A stretch of 64,000 nucleotides of DNA from Cordia subcordata (taxonomy: Eukaryota > Streptophyta > Magnoliopsida > Boraginales > Cordiaceae), in assembly GCA_028554755.1 (NCBI GenBank), contig JAPTOF010000003.1:5789501-5853500 (forward strand), in the 5' to 3' direction. The position numbers and the translations under genes were made by a program. The notes beneath the pieces are model-generated. The model was not told the origin of the DNA. It searched no databases and saw nothing but the letters and a program-made list of their open reading frames with translations. Positions 23,036 through 35,985 of this stretch are shown here, piece by piece (within the stretch, counting starts at the first letter, position 1; the number at the start of each line of letters is the position of its first letter).

Positions 23036-24116
23036 TGAGGGACAATAAGACAAAGAGTTTATTAGTGGCCAGCGAATCTTCCATATTGCAGGTGACAAAC
23101 ATCACTTGATTGATTTTTTTTTTTGGTTCACAAGAACATCTTTCTCTTTTATAACAAAGTATTCCTTAATAAATATCTGAATTTATTTTTTCAATAAGTG
23201 AAAAAAGTCTTAAAAAAATTTATACACTTTAGAGTTATCGCCTCATCTAAAAGTTTAAATTTATAGAGAGAATATTTATATATATATATTTATTTATTTA
23301 TTTATTATGTTAATAAAGTTATCATTTTATCTAAAAGTTTGAATTTGTGGAGAGAATGTTAAAGTTTATATTTATAATGTTAATAATACAAAAGCTAAAA
23401 GTTTTAAATTTTTTAATATATATATATACATATACATATATATATATATATATGAAAAGTACTTTTTTCGTAAATCAATTATGCGTGTTCATGACGGATT
23501 AGAAACAAAAAACAGTTCATGGACCAATAAATCTACAGTTTCGCCCAAAGTTGCAAGAGGCAACAGTCTCTGAGGTATCTTTTTTAAAATTAATCTACAG
23601 TTTTACCCAAATTTAATTAGAAAAACCCAGATATATAATATGCAGAATAACATAGGTTGCCTAAATGAGCTCATTTTCTCATTTCGTTTCTATTGGTACT
23701 AATAAATTTTCAAAATGGAATTACGATTTACACTAACAGCACAACTACATATCTTAACTTTACTAAATTTAATTAAAATTCTCGGTTTATATAGTTCGCA
23801 GTTTAGGTGATAAATATATAATAGGCTATAATGAATGTCAATATGTATCCACATTTCTTCCAGAAAAAATTATAGAGCGCTATTGATTAGGGGGGAAAAA
23901 TAGTTGTAGGCCTGTTTGGATATTAATTATTATTGAATTTTTAACAAAGAAAACTCTTTTTCTTAAAAACTATTCTTTTTCATTTAGTATATAAATTGAC
24001 TTTCAAAACTTTCTCCAACTGCCAGAAATTTTAACTTATCAAAAAATATTTTTTCAAAAGTTCTAAAGAAAGACGATTATAAAAAAAGGTTAATCCAAAC
24101 GCGCCCTATATTTTTA

Positions 24117-25161
24117 GAGTAATATTATATGTCATCCCTTTTTCCATCACATTTTTATCACCCCTTATATACCGTCTTAATTGTCATACCAACTAGATAG
24201 ATTTTCTTTGTTACTTCTTATTCTATTTATTTTTCTCTCTCATTTTCATTTATTTTTCCTAATTTATATTTCTCTATCCAAATTAACTTTTTAATCAATT
24301 ATTCCCTTCTTCCTTTTTGGTTGAAATTCTCTCCTTCTTTGTCTAAACTATAACAACAACCATTATCAAATCTTTTTTTGCTTCCATTTTTCAATTCCCA
24401 ACTCAATATCAAATTCAATAGTAGAAACTTTTGGTTGTACCAAAGCCATATGTCAACGGTTGCTATTTTTATGCACGTTCATGGATCAGAAAATGGATCC
24501 ATTGACATGCATAAAAATATTATCCTACTGAGCATGGAAGAGTCACTGTGTTTCCTTTTCTTTTGCTTCACTCTAATATCTATTTTTGAGGAAAATATAC
24601 TAGCGTTGCCATTGATCCATCATATCTGTGGTTCATGGAATATATGTTATCCTACATATTGTATATTTGGTTTTTTGGCTTAAAATTTGGGCAAAATTGT
24701 AGATTAATTTTTAAAAAAGGTGCTTCAGAGACAATTGCCTCTTGCAACTTTGGCAAAACTGTAGAGATTTATTGGTTCATTGGTTGTTTTTGTTTGTGAT
24801 CCATGAACACGCATAAGTACGGCTGTTATTGAATTTGATGGTCATCAGTTGAGAATAGAAAAATGGTAGGAAAAAAAAAAAAGGTTTGGTAATGGTTGCT
24901 ATGGTTAAAGGAGACAAGAATTTTGACTAAAAAGGAAGAAGAAGAAAAGGATTGATTGAAAGTTAATTCAGATACTGAAAGATAAATTAGGAGAAATAAA
25001 TTAAAAGGAGAGAGAAAAATAAAAAGAATAAGAAAGCAAAGTAAAATAAATAAAGATTTATTTAGTTGGTATGAGAACTAGGATGTCAACTAAGACACCA
25101 TATAAGGGATGATAAAAGGATGACGAGAAAGGATTGACATATAGCATTATTTTTAAGATTT
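24117..25161. mobile_element. Recombined Mutator-like elements in tandem copy 2
   Basis: Left arm as in the inner element (GAGTAATATTATATGTCAT at 24117), but only one right arm, ending at the outer element's flank TTAAGATTT (25153-25161). The first part of this arm matches copy 1's inner right arm (18170-18400) and the last part matches the outer right arm (18720-18837). This is the product expected from recombination between the two homologous arms. Confidence 0.75.
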
Positions 25162-25348
25162 TTCTCACATTAATATGAGAGAATAGTTGATGTGAGAGGA
25201 TCTTAATTCATTCTAAGCCCATTAATTATTGGTGTTAAAATAATACTTCCAAACATACCAGACTACCAGTGATTATTTTTATTTGTTATTTACAAAAAGC
25301 TACACATGTTTTCAAAGAAAAAAGTCACGTAAGATTTGAAAGATAAAA

Positions 25349-26232
25349 AAAAAGGGTAAATTTCACAATAAATCCCTATTGTTTCTCCATTTTTTCAAAG
25401 TGGTCCTTATTATTTTAAAATGTTCAAATTAGTCATTAATGTTTTACAAATGTAGTCAGATTAGTCCTTATTGTTTAAAAAAATTTATATTAGTCCTAAT
25501 GTTTCATAAAGTTAGTCAAACTAGTCTCCATTATTTGAAAAGAATTCATACTAGTACATAGTGTTTTACAAACTTATTTAAGTTAGTCCCTGTTTTAAGA
25601 AAAAATAAATAAAAAAGATTGGAACTAATTTTATTTTCTTTTTTTTCTTAGTTGATTATAATACCTTAAACTTTTGTACTGTGAATTTCATTATGAAATA
25701 ATTTTTAGACAATAAAAGTTCCTAATTTTCATTAAAAAATTTCAACTAGATGTCTAATGTATCTTGTAAAAGTTCACAATAAATCCAAATATGCAAAGAA
25801 TGCAATAACTATCATCCAAAATGTTAAATTCCTACTGCTTTTTTTCTTTTTGGCTAGGAATTCTTGCTTAAAAAAATAAATAATTAGATTTCGTTTTATA
25901 GCGCAAAGGGTAAGATTGTCAATTGCTTTTATGTTTGAGGTCATTTGGAATATTTTCGTCAAAACTAACGTCCATTCTAATTGTAGGGACTAATCTGACC
26001 CTAATAATTAAACATTGGGGACTTGTATGAATTATTTGAAACAATAAGGATTAAAATTAAAAAATATGTAAACATTAGGGATTTATTTGAATTTAACTAT
26101 AACTGCAAGGACTAATTTAACTATAATAAGTGAACATTGAGGATTTGTATGAATTATTTGCAACAATGGAGATTAAAATGGAAAAAGGTGTTAACATTAG
26201 GAACTTATTTGAATTTAACTAAAAAAAATATA
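25349..26232. mobile_element. AT-rich insertion unique to tandem copy 2
   Basis: Copy 1 is continuous here (about 19030), which defines this as an insertion of about 880 bases. The left end GGGTAAATTTCACAATAAA and the right end (inverse TTAGTTAAATTCAAATAAG) are weakly inverted. The body is made of repeated TTAGTC/GACTAA words. No transposase ORF. Confidence 0.65.
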
Positions 26233-26631
26233 TGATAAATATAAAGCATTAATACAGTTAGTTAACAGTGTGTAGCACATTCCTTTTTTAATAAGTTTGA
26301 CCTCTTTCATCAAAGATTTTAAATTCCAAGCTCTTAATCTCATATTCCATTAAGTTCAGGTGCTAAAATTATTTTTTTCTAATATAAAAAATTTATAATA
26401 GTTTGCTTATAATTGCTCCAATCACAACTAGTTAGTAATTTGTATTCACTGATAAAATATGCATTAAATAAAAAATTTAAGAAAACCAATATCTTAACCG
26501 CCCTTCCAAAAGACGAAATACTAATAACTTGGGATAATTAAAAAAAAAAAGAAAAGAAAAACACAGTAGCAATTGCAGATGGCAAGCCAACAAGGTTTGG
26601 TGGTGGCTTGGGTCGGCCGTACAATTTAGAT

Positions 26632-26851
26632 TTAGAGCTTATTTGGATTGACTTTTTTCAAAAGTATTTTTTTTAGTAATTTTTGAAAAATAGCTTTTTT
26701 TGAGAAGCTGAAAATTCTGAATTCTGAGCTTTTTTCAGAGTTTTAGCTTTTTTGAAAACCAAATCAAATAGTTATTGCAAATTTAATGTAACTTTTTTAG
26801 GAAAAAAAAATACTTTTTTCCTTAAAAAAAGCCAATCCAAACAGGCCCTTT
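26632..26851. mobile_element. Tourist-like MITE, insertion present only in tandem copy 2
   Basis: GAGCTTATTTGGATTGAC to GCCAATCCAAACAGGCCC (26635-26848), flanked by TTA and TTT. The equivalent site in copy 1 (about 19430) is empty. Confidence 0.82.
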
Positions 26852-28911
26852 GTTGTTTCGGCACTTGTGTTATTTGGGTTTGGTTATTTAGGCTCTGACA
26901 TGTTATTATATTTGTGTATTATCGTTATTATATTTTTTGTATTTGATTATTTAGGCTCTGACCCATTATTATATTCGCAAATTATATAATAGTTCTTCAC
27001 AAGATGTTCTTTCATTAAGTATCATGTTTCATCACGCTTATAAAAAAAAAAAAACACTAGCTCAAACGCATTTCTCTCTCTTTCTCTCTCTCTCTCTCCT
27101 CTTCTTTCTATCAATTCGTTCTTCTCTCCTAATCTTCTATTCTTCTCTTCTTTATTTCACCGGTGAAACCACCGGTCATCATGCACCAAAAAAATATCAC
27201 CATAAAATTCGTCTTTTTTCTCTGATTGTAACTATGTGCATAATGTCCGAGAAAACCTCCTAGGTGTTGATCCACTATTAAAGGCCATCGTCTTCTTCCT
27301 CTTGCTGACGAAGGTTTTAGTATCATCTTGTCGTGCCGCAACTATCGATCTCTTCTTCTCTTTATCGTAATTCTAACCGTACCTCCCACGCAATGTTTGG
27401 ATGCTCCAAGCTCAATTCACCATTAAAGCCCGCCTTGCCTTCAAGTATGCTTATATATGAGATGAACAAATAGTTGTGAGTAATGAACAAATATTTGATA
27501 ATGTATATATAAAATTCTGTGGATAAATAGTTGTGAGACAGTAAACAAATATTGGATGCATTTGTGTACGTCTATGTGTGTAAGAGAGTGGTGAACAAAT
27601 ATATGTAAATTAGTGAACAAATAAACTTGTCTATAATTGCGTATCTATGTGTGCGAAAGCAATGACCAAATAGTTGTGGAGTAATGAACAAATATTTGAT
27701 GCATATATGAAAGTCAGTGAACAAAGAGTTGTGAGATAATGAACAAATAGTTGTGGAGTAATGAACAAATAGTCGATAAACAAATATTTATGGGTAGCGA
27801 ATAAATAATCAGTGACCAAATAGTTATAGATTAGTAAAAAAAATTGTTATAGGATAGTGAACAATTATGTACTATGCATGAATAATATTGTTCACACACA
27901 AGAAGAGCACAATGCTTAACGAAGGAGTATTTTGTAAGGGACTATGACATAAGGTCTCATATTATAATTGGGTATTACTGTTAAAATATTTGTGTTGTTT
28001 GTATTTGGCTATTTAGGCTCTGACCCGTTATTATATTTGTGTATTATCGTTATTATATCTGTGTTTTGGCACTTGTGTTGTTTAGAATTTTGTCTTGTAT
28101 TAATGAATTTTTTTCTTTCGACCCAAAAAGTTAAAAAAAAAGTCATCGCAGAGTGGATGGTGGGTCCAGTATTTATGGAGATACCAAAACGTGGTGAAAC
28201 TGATATTAACGTGCAGAGCGATTATAGAGTATAGATTATTAATTACTAATTATGAGTTGGTAATATTATAACTAGAAATATGAATTATAACAGCAGATAG
28301 GTTATAGGCAGTTGATAGACGGATGCCTTCAATGGTGCCATTCAATATTATTAGGCCAATAATTACATGTACTGCTTTACGACATTAATTTATTAAATTA
28401 ATTAATTAATTACCTGCTGCCTTCTTTCTAGAACACTGGAAGTGGTCATTTTCTACGTGTGAGCAACATCTTGCTTCATGTCCACTCCAAAGTCGCCTGG
28501 TCAAAGACGGAGCCTCACATATTTAATGCTTATCTGCATTCATTTTTTTAAAGTATTCTTTATAATTTTTGAATTTTTTTTAAATTAATATTTTTAATTT
28601 CTAAGGAAAAAAACTCAACTTGAGCTTTTTCTGAAATTTAGAGGGTGTTTGGCTTTCCTCTTTTTTTTTAAGCTGCTTATAAGCATTTGATATTTATAAA
28701 CGACTTTTGATATTTATAAGTAAATAATAAATAAGCAAAAAAGTATTTGGATAAAATGTGTTTATAAATTGTTAACATGTTTGGTAAATATATGCTTATA
28801 AGCAATATAATTTGTTAAAATAAGTAAAAAAGACTTTTTATTAAGTAAGGGATAGTTATTTTTATATTTTAAGGGATATAAATATAATTTTATTTGGTCA
28901 ATTCGAGCTGC

Positions 28912-28914
<3 letters not shown>

Positions 28915-28944
<30 letters not shown>
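28915..28944. repeat. (GA)n microsatellite
   Basis: A near-perfect GA run inside the MITE copy at 28639; copy 1 has an A-rich run instead, so the run expanded after the duplication. Confidence 0.9.
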
Positions 28945-28946
<2 letters not shown>

Positions 28947-30631
28947 GTGATGCTTTTCTTTTAGTTGCTTATAAGCTAACTTTACCTATTTATAAGCAAA
29001 ATTTGTCAAACTCGTAAATTTATTTTTCTACTTATAAGCAGGTTTATAAGCACTCCCAAACATCATCTTAGCTTTTTTTGAAATTCGAATTAAATATTTT
29101 TGTAAAGATGAATGTGCTTTTCAACAGAAAATTTTTTGACTAAAAAAAGTTGACCCAAATAGGTCTTTTTAGATCAAAATGGGTATAATAAAATTTAGAA
29201 ATTAATGGGCATTTGATCCAATAAATTAAATGGAAGATGGATTGATAAAGCGTTGATTAGTTGCTTCAAATGAAAAGTATGTTTCTAAAAAAATTGAAAA
29301 GAATGTTTCTAATAGAATTGAGAATAAAATAATTATATAACACTTTAAGAAAATGATACAAAGCCACTCTGGTATTTGTGTTCTGTAAAAGTATTTCGAA
29401 TATATGTGTTGATCCCAGAAAAGAAATTTTTTCACTTCGTCCTTGATTACGATTAATGTTATCGTTTGAATTCATGACTTTTCATTATAATTATTTTTAG
29501 AATTTTAGGTGTATTATTATATTATAAACTTTATCATCCTGAAATAATTTGAACATAATTCAGTGAAGACCGAGTTTTTGATTCACTAAAAAGGGGGGAA
29601 AAGATCGTGCTTCATACAAGATAATTAATTTGTATGTTCATTTATTTTATTATTACTTGTCCCTTTGTCGGGTAGGGCCATAGGACTGGATGTAAGAGTG
29701 TACATGGTTCGATTTGGTTTGGTTGTGATCATATTTTAAATAAACCAAAGTTAATTAATTTATATTTAAAAGGAACCAATTGGTTTTTATCATGTATATA
29801 ACTAAACCAAAGCAATATACATATGTTGATTTGGCTGAAAAAAATAAAAAACTCAAGTTTCATACTAAAATTTTATATATAAATCAATTAACGATTTATA
29901 TTACTAATTAATTGTCATATAATTTTACTAGTAAACAAAATACAGATGTAGCTATAGCTTGGTGATTAAAGTTTGAAAATACAGTCTTAAAATTAAAGTT
30001 CAACTCCTAAAATACATAAGATTTAGAATGAATATATACATAAAATAAAGAATAAAAATAGTTCAGTTTGATTTAATTTAGTTTGGATATTTATTTTCAA
30101 ACCAAACTAAATTAATATGTTTTATTTGAAAGTAACTAATTGGTTTTAATCTTATAAAGTAACCAAATCAACCCTAACTTTTTCTAATTTAAAAAAATTT
30201 CTGACTTTCATATTGGTTTAAATTGATTGGATTGATTTAACTAACCTGTAGTCACCCCTAGCTAGCGGTGAGGGACAATAAGACGGAGAGTTTATTAGTG
30301 GCCAGCCAATCTTCCATATTGCAGGTGACAAAAATCACTTGATTGATTTTATTTGTTCACAAGAATATCTTTCTCTTTTATAACAAAGTATTCCTTAATA
30401 AATATTTGAATTATTTTTTTCAAAAAAGTAAAAAAATTCTTTAAAAAATTTAAATATGTTAGAGTCATTCTCTCATCTAAAAATTTAAATTTGTAGAGAT
30501 AATATTTTTATATATATTTATTATATTAATAACGATACTACTTTATTTAAAAATTTAAACTTGTAAAGAGAACGTTGGAGTTTATATTTATTATGTTAAT
30601 AATACAAAAGCTAAAAGTTTTAAATTTTTTG

Positions 30632-30632
<1 letters not shown>

Positions 30633-30672
<40 letters not shown>
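30633..30672. repeat. (TA)n microsatellite at the end of tandem copy 2
   Basis: About 40 bases of TA repeats at the right duplication boundary, mirrored by the TA-rich tract (23410-23455) that ends copy 1. Confidence 0.9.
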
Positions 30673-30674
<2 letters not shown>

Positions 30675-30794
30675 GTGTGACAAAATATCCCGACACATCT
30701 GTCAAGTAAGGTGAAACATGTTTGTGCACCTCAATATTTTAAATCTTAAATTCTAATTAGTGACATAATTATTAAATTATTTCTTTTTTCAATA

Positions 30795-31090
30795 ACATTG
30801 AGCTTGTTTGGGTTTGCATATTTTGAATTGCTTTTAAACACCTGATGCTTATAAGTAACTTTTAACTTATTTGGCAAATAAGTTCTTATAAAAAGTAGTG
30901 TTTGTTAAAAAAGTTATTTCATTAAATAATATATATATTATGTTTTTAAGGGGTTAAAAAAGTCTTTTACTTAGTCAAAATTAGTGGAAAAAAAAAAGAA
31001 ATAGGAAGCACGGCTTTTTCTTTATGTTTATAAATTATTTTTACTTACTTGTTATGAACAAAGTTTATCAAATACATAATTTTTATAATT
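30795..31090. mobile_element. TTATAAG-rich MITE relic
   Basis: Begins GAGCTTGTTTGGGTTTGC, and the body has TTATAAG and TTTATCAAATAC words like other members of this family. Confidence 0.45.
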
Positions 31091-31479
31091 TAGCATAAAC
31101 AAATTTGGTTAACCAGTAAGCAAAGACAAAGCACAGGCATCTGCTTTCGTATCCATGCGAGGTATGGCATAACATCTTGGTTCAATCTATCTATAAAAAG
31201 CTGGAAAAAGCGAAATATATTTGTGGACCACGTTAGTTGATGTTTGGGTATTTTACAATTTTCTATTAATATCATTGCTTGCCCTTGCACTTAATACCTA
31301 ATCTTTTTGCTCTGCAAGTGATATAATATTACGTTGCTAGATATTTAAATTCGGAAGCTTTCTTATTTCTTTTTTGTCAAGAAGAGAAGTTCATAATTCT
31401 TCTTTGCAATAAAACAAAAGAAAAAGACATTAACAGTACTGTCCAATATCTCTTTTATGAGTGAAAAATTTTAGATTTC

Positions 31480-32600
31480 TAATCTAATTTAAGAGACTTC
31501 TGTCTTAATTTACTGAACAATCTAATCTGCTACTTAATCAACTTATCACGCGACAAGATTGAGAGAGTGGTCAAAATTGGAGAATAGGCAAAGCGACATA
31601 ATCAAGGGAGTGACCAAAATTAAAGAATAGACGACAATTTTGAACGATAGAGATAACCTCCATTAAAAACTATAAAAAATTGAAAAAAATTCGTTTTTAT
31701 CCTAACTGACTGAGCAATCGAATCTGCTACTTGATCAACTTGTTGCTCGACAAGATTGAAAGAGCGATCAAAATTGGAGAACAGACAAGAGTGAAATAAT
31801 AAAAAGAGTGACCAAAATTGAAGAATAGACGGCAATTCTTCTAAACTATAGAGGATAACTTCCGTTTAAGAATCCGAATCGGCTGCATCCCCTGTTGGAC
31901 GATTGCGTACACAAAACCGGATGAGAATCGTTTGGCCAAAATCACACTCACCAGGACCAAGTTGCAAAAGAGAAAAGGAAACAAAATTTGGAGACCGGTG
32001 GACAATGATCGATCGATGGCCCATGAGAACTAAAGGTAACCTGCGGATAGAAATAAATGGCGACAAAAACATGAAAAACATGTGTTCAGATTTTATCGTT
32101 TGTGATGTTAACTTCACGAGGCTTCCGCAATACTCAAAGCTGATTTTTTCAAAGTATTTTTTTAATATTTTTAGAAAATATTTTTTATAAATAAAAAATT
32201 CTAGTTTAATCTGTATTTGAGTTATTTTTAAGATTTGAAAGTTCTTTTTAAAATAAAGTCAAATAATTATTGTACAAAAATGTATTTTTTAAATATATAT
32301 ATATTTTCTCTGAAGAAAAAAACTGCCAAAGGAAAAATACTACTTTATTCGCATTTTGCCAAGCCCTTATCTTTCCCAAGATTACTTAAAATAATGCAAT
32401 CATTTACGCAAATTTTTATGTAGTTTACTAGTAACATTTACGCGGTATTCTTTTAAGAGTCTCGACTGCACACATTAAATAAAATAATAATTACTGAAAA
32501 ACTTTATGGTACATAAAGTAATCACATATCTTTGACTTGTATTGAACTAGTTATATTATTGACCCATGCGACACAAAGGATTATGTTATTGATTATTTGA
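31480..32600. repeat. Second direct duplication (about 1.2 kb), copy A
   Basis: Recurs at 32670-33810 with an offset of about 1.2 kb. Each copy holds two internal repeats of about 215 bases, marked by GACAAGATTGA and GAGTGACCAAAATT (near 31550 and 31745 here). Shared unique words include ACACAAAACCGGATGAGAAT (31911 and 33150). No gene. Confidence 0.75.
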
Positions 32601-32669
32601 AAGTAGCTAGTTGGTTTTTAACCTTATAAAGTAACCAAATCAATCTTAACTTTTTCTGATTAAAAAAAA

Positions 32670-33810
32670 ACCCTAATTTAAGAGATTTCTGTTTTAACTA
32701 ACCTAGCAATCTAATCTACGACTTGATCAACTTGTCACGCGATAAGATCGAGAGAGTGATCAAAACTGGAGAACAAACAAAGGCAACAAAATTAAGAGAG
32801 TGACCAAAATTAAAGAATAGACGGCAATTTTGAACAATAGAGGGCAACCTCCGTTAAGAATGTGAAAAAACAAAAAAAATTTCATTCAAGAGATTTCTCA
32901 TCCAATTTAGGAGATTTTTTTTATCCTAACTAACTTAGCAATCCAATGTATTACTTGATGAACTTGTCGCTCGACAAGATTGAGAGAGTAATCAAAACTA
33001 GAGAACCGACAAAAACGGCGTAATTAAGAGAGTGACCAAAATTAAAGAATAGACGACAATCTTGAACCGCGGAGGATAACCTCCATTAAGAATCCGAAAA
33101 ACAGACACAACGGGAAAACTCTCGCCTGCATCATAGGTTGGACGATTGTGTACACAAAACCGGATGAGAATCGTTTGGCCAAAATTACACTCACCACAAC
33201 CAAGCCGTTAAAAGAGAAGGAAACAAAATGGACACAGTGGTGGATACGATTGATTGATGACCCATGAGAGCAAAAGGTCACCTACGGATTTAAATAGATG
33301 GCAACAAAAACATGAAAAACATGTGTTCAGATTTTATCGTTTGTGGTGGTAAACTTCACGAGACTTCCACAATGCTCAACGTTGATAAAGTTTTCGTTTA
33401 AATTGATTTTTTTAATGTTTTTAATATTTTTTGAAAATATTTTTTTACAAGTTAAAAATTCTTGTTTAATCTGTATTTGAGTTATCTTAAGAATTTGATT
33501 TTTTTTTAAAAAAATTAAGTCAAATAATTATTGTAGCCAAAGGAAAAAATACTACTTTATTCGCATTTTGCCCAAGCCCTTCTCTTTCCCAAGATTACTT
33601 ATAATAAAGCAATCATCTGTGTAAATTTTTATGGAGTTTACTAGTAACATTTACGAGGTATTCTTTTACGAGTCTCGACTGCACAAATTAAAAAAAAATA
33701 ATTACTGAAAAACTTTATGGTACATAAAATAACCGCATATCTTTGACTTGTATTGGATTAGTTATATTATTGACTCGCACAACGCAAAGGATTCTGTTGT
33801 TGATTATTTT
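32670..33810. repeat. Second direct duplication, copy B
   Basis: Same content as 31480-32600. The junction between the copies (about 32590-32670) contains a piece related to the element at 22890 and 30125 (GGTTTTTAACCTTATAAAGT), so the join is chimeric. Confidence 0.75.
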
Positions 33811-34540
33811 TCTAATTTGATAATATAAATTTAAATATGAGCATTGAAAGGTTTGTCAATTTTGTAAAATTTTGCTTAACATAATATTATATACTCTGAA
33901 TTTTTTACTTGAATATAAGTTGAAAGTCAATTTCTCTTATTTGTAATAAAGTAGGAAGATAATTGAATCGTGACAAGAGTAAATGGCCCGAATTTTTGCT
34001 ATTAGGCTTGGATTAGTAGATAAGATGTGCATAATAGTTGGCAAGTATCGATAGTTTTAAATTTTGAACCATAATGAGTTGTGTAGGAGAAAGAACATAC
34101 AAGATGAGATATTTTACTTGTGTGATAAAAACGAATGTGTGTTAGTATGGGGTGCATTTGGTAATTTGGTTATTTTTAATTATTTCTTTTATAAATCGAG
34201 ATGAAGAAGAAAAAGGAAGAAAATATTAGACTTGGATTAAATTCAAAGGCCTGTAAAAGTTGTTTTAACCAGATGGTAGTAAATTCGTGTTAATGATGAC
34301 CCATCAATCTAACAGTAACTCGAAGCAAGATAAGAGCACGCATTGTCCTCTCACAATCATGTTGCTGGTATGTGTTTGTCGTGCTAACTTCATGATACTT
34401 CTAAGTCACTCAATTTTGGTGCAAAGCTCAACTCGATTATGTGTTTGTTAAGTATAATCAATTACGTAAATTTGACAATATTAATTATTTTTAGTATTAA
34501 TTATCGTCCGAGAACCCGTCCACGCTATCATTATTTTCAG
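33811..34540. other. AT-rich intergenic DNA, no feature recognised
   Basis: No coding-like ORF and no clear repeat on reading. Confidence 0.5.
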
Positions 34541-34544
34541 TATA

Positions 34545-34920
34545 AGAGCTCGTTTGGCTTTGCTTATTTTTAAATGTTTATAAGTAGGAGTAGCACTGGC
34601 TTATAAGCAAAAAGTTGCTTTTACTAGTGATAAATAAATAGAGATATATTTGGATAATATGTGCTTATAAGTTATTGACATGTTTGATAAACAAGTGCTT
34701 ATAAGTAGCAATAGTAGTTAAAATGACTACAAAAAACATGTTGTAATTTGCTCCTCATTTTTAAGGACAAATAAGTTTTTTTGTTTATTTTGACTAAGTG
34801 TTTATAAGCACTTAAAAAAGAAAGTTGTTTCTCACTTACTTTTTTTTTTAACATCTTATAAGTAGTCTTTAATTATTTATAAATAAATTTCTCAAACACG
34901 TCAAATTTCATAACCCTCTG
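34545..34920. mobile_element. TTATAAGC-rich MITE family member
   Basis: Begins GAGCTCGTTTGGCTTTGC and parallels the copy at 12606-12989 closely, including TTGACATGTTTG and GCAATAGTAGTTAAAATGAC. Confidence 0.65.
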
Positions 34921-35207
34921 AGTATCGCCTCCCACGTGAAGGTTTGTCGAGTCACACCCAGCAATTAATCTTAGGATAGAATGGTGTCATCTGGAGAACG
35001 TGGATGATAGTTGTAGTGATTTGAATTCTATCACCAATTCGGCATATATGGTAACATCCTCTCCTATGAGAAGCCACTCCTCACTTCGCCACATATAGGA
35101 GTAGTGGTAGCGTCTGGACTCAAAAATATTCAAAAAATAGAAAAAAAAAAGAAGTAGAAGAAAAACAACGTTAGGTGCTTTGATAGTAATACGTGTTATT
35201 AGTTATT

Positions 35208-35432
35208 GCGAGCTCGTTTAGATTAGTTTTTTTAAGAAGTACATTTCTAATAATTTTTGAAGAAAGTATTTCTTTAAAAAGTTAAAATTTCTGATTTTGA
35301 AAAAAAATTAAAATTAAGTGTTTTTGAAATTTTAACCTTTTTTAATAGCCAATTTAAATATTTATTGTTGAAAAATGTGTTCTTTTTTAGGAAAATATAT
35401 TTTTGATGAAAAATCAAAATAGGCCCTAATGC
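35208..35432. mobile_element. Tourist-like MITE, diverged
   Basis: GAGCTCGTTTAGATTAG on the left and AAATCAAAATAGGCCC on the right, with an AT-rich body matching the family. Confidence 0.65.
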
Positions 35433-35884
35433 GTTTGTTATCATTTTTCTTTAATTTTTTTAATTTTATTTGATGACTTGTTAAAAAGGTAAATCACATG
35501 GTTATCATAAGATATCTTAGTTATAGTTATGAAAAATTATTAACAAGTTTAAGATATTTATATTTTATAAATTATAGCTGACGCATGCTAGATATTTGAA
35601 AATGTGTACAAGTATTTGTATTTCCCATAACGCTCTCAATATACCTTTCCTTAATTATCTATCTTTTCAGTTTTTAAAGTTTTAATATTTTTAATATTTT
35701 ACTTTTTTATATTTATTTTTTTCTTCACAAAAAATTTACTATGTAGTTCGTATAAATTATCGTTTAATCATAAAATTGTTAAACACGTGAGCATATCATG
35801 ACTCAAAATTAAAAGTATTATTGTTAAATTAATTTATTTTAATATTTTAATGTAAACAACTAGTAATGTCATATTAAACTATTT

Positions 35885-35985
35885 AAGGATTCGGGAATAA
35901 CTCAACCGGTTAAGGCTATCTGCTTCTAGGTGTGAGTTATTGAGTTCAATCGCATGAGGATAGGGGTTTAAAAAAAAAAAATCCT
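35885..35985 (+). mobile_element. tRNA-derived SINE-like copy with A-rich tail
   Basis: AATAACTCAACCGGTTAAGG (A-box-like), GAGTTCAATCGCATG (B-box-like) and a terminal A run. Same design as 9046 and 10488. Not a functional tRNA. Confidence 0.55.

Larger units (their letters stand above)
16855..23455. repeat. Direct tandem duplication of about 6.6-7.2 kb, copy 1
   Basis: From ATGCGTGTTCATGATGG (about 16855) to a (TA)n tract (about 23455), the sequence recurs in the same order and orientation at 23481-30672. Shared markers include the two near-identical ORF shadows at 17755 and 24378, the GAACAAATA field, and an oddly placed VIT-unrelated AT block with the word GGATGGTGGGTCC (about 20930 and 28150). 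Copy 1 alone has a MITE at 20284-20511. There is no gene inside. Confidence 0.88.
23481..30672. repeat. Direct tandem duplication, copy 2
   Basis: Begins right after copy 1 with about 25 bases of unrelated filler. It starts inside the outer Mutator-like element, so it lacks that element's left TIR. Relative to copy 1 it carries an extra element (about 25349-26232) and an extra MITE (26635-26848), and lacks one of the two right-hand MULE arms. It ends in a (TA)n tract (30633-30672) equivalent to that ending copy 1. Confidence 0.88.

Noticed and set aside
29226..29475. Two overlapping minus-strand ORFs of 69 residues
   Set aside because: Frame-shifted shadows in AT-rich duplicated DNA; the copy 1 equivalents are not conserved as ORFs.
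9046..35985. Possible tRNA genes at the three B-box-bearing sites
   Set aside because: A- and B-box wording is present but no acceptor stem or anticodon arm can be paired; SINE-like copies explain them better.
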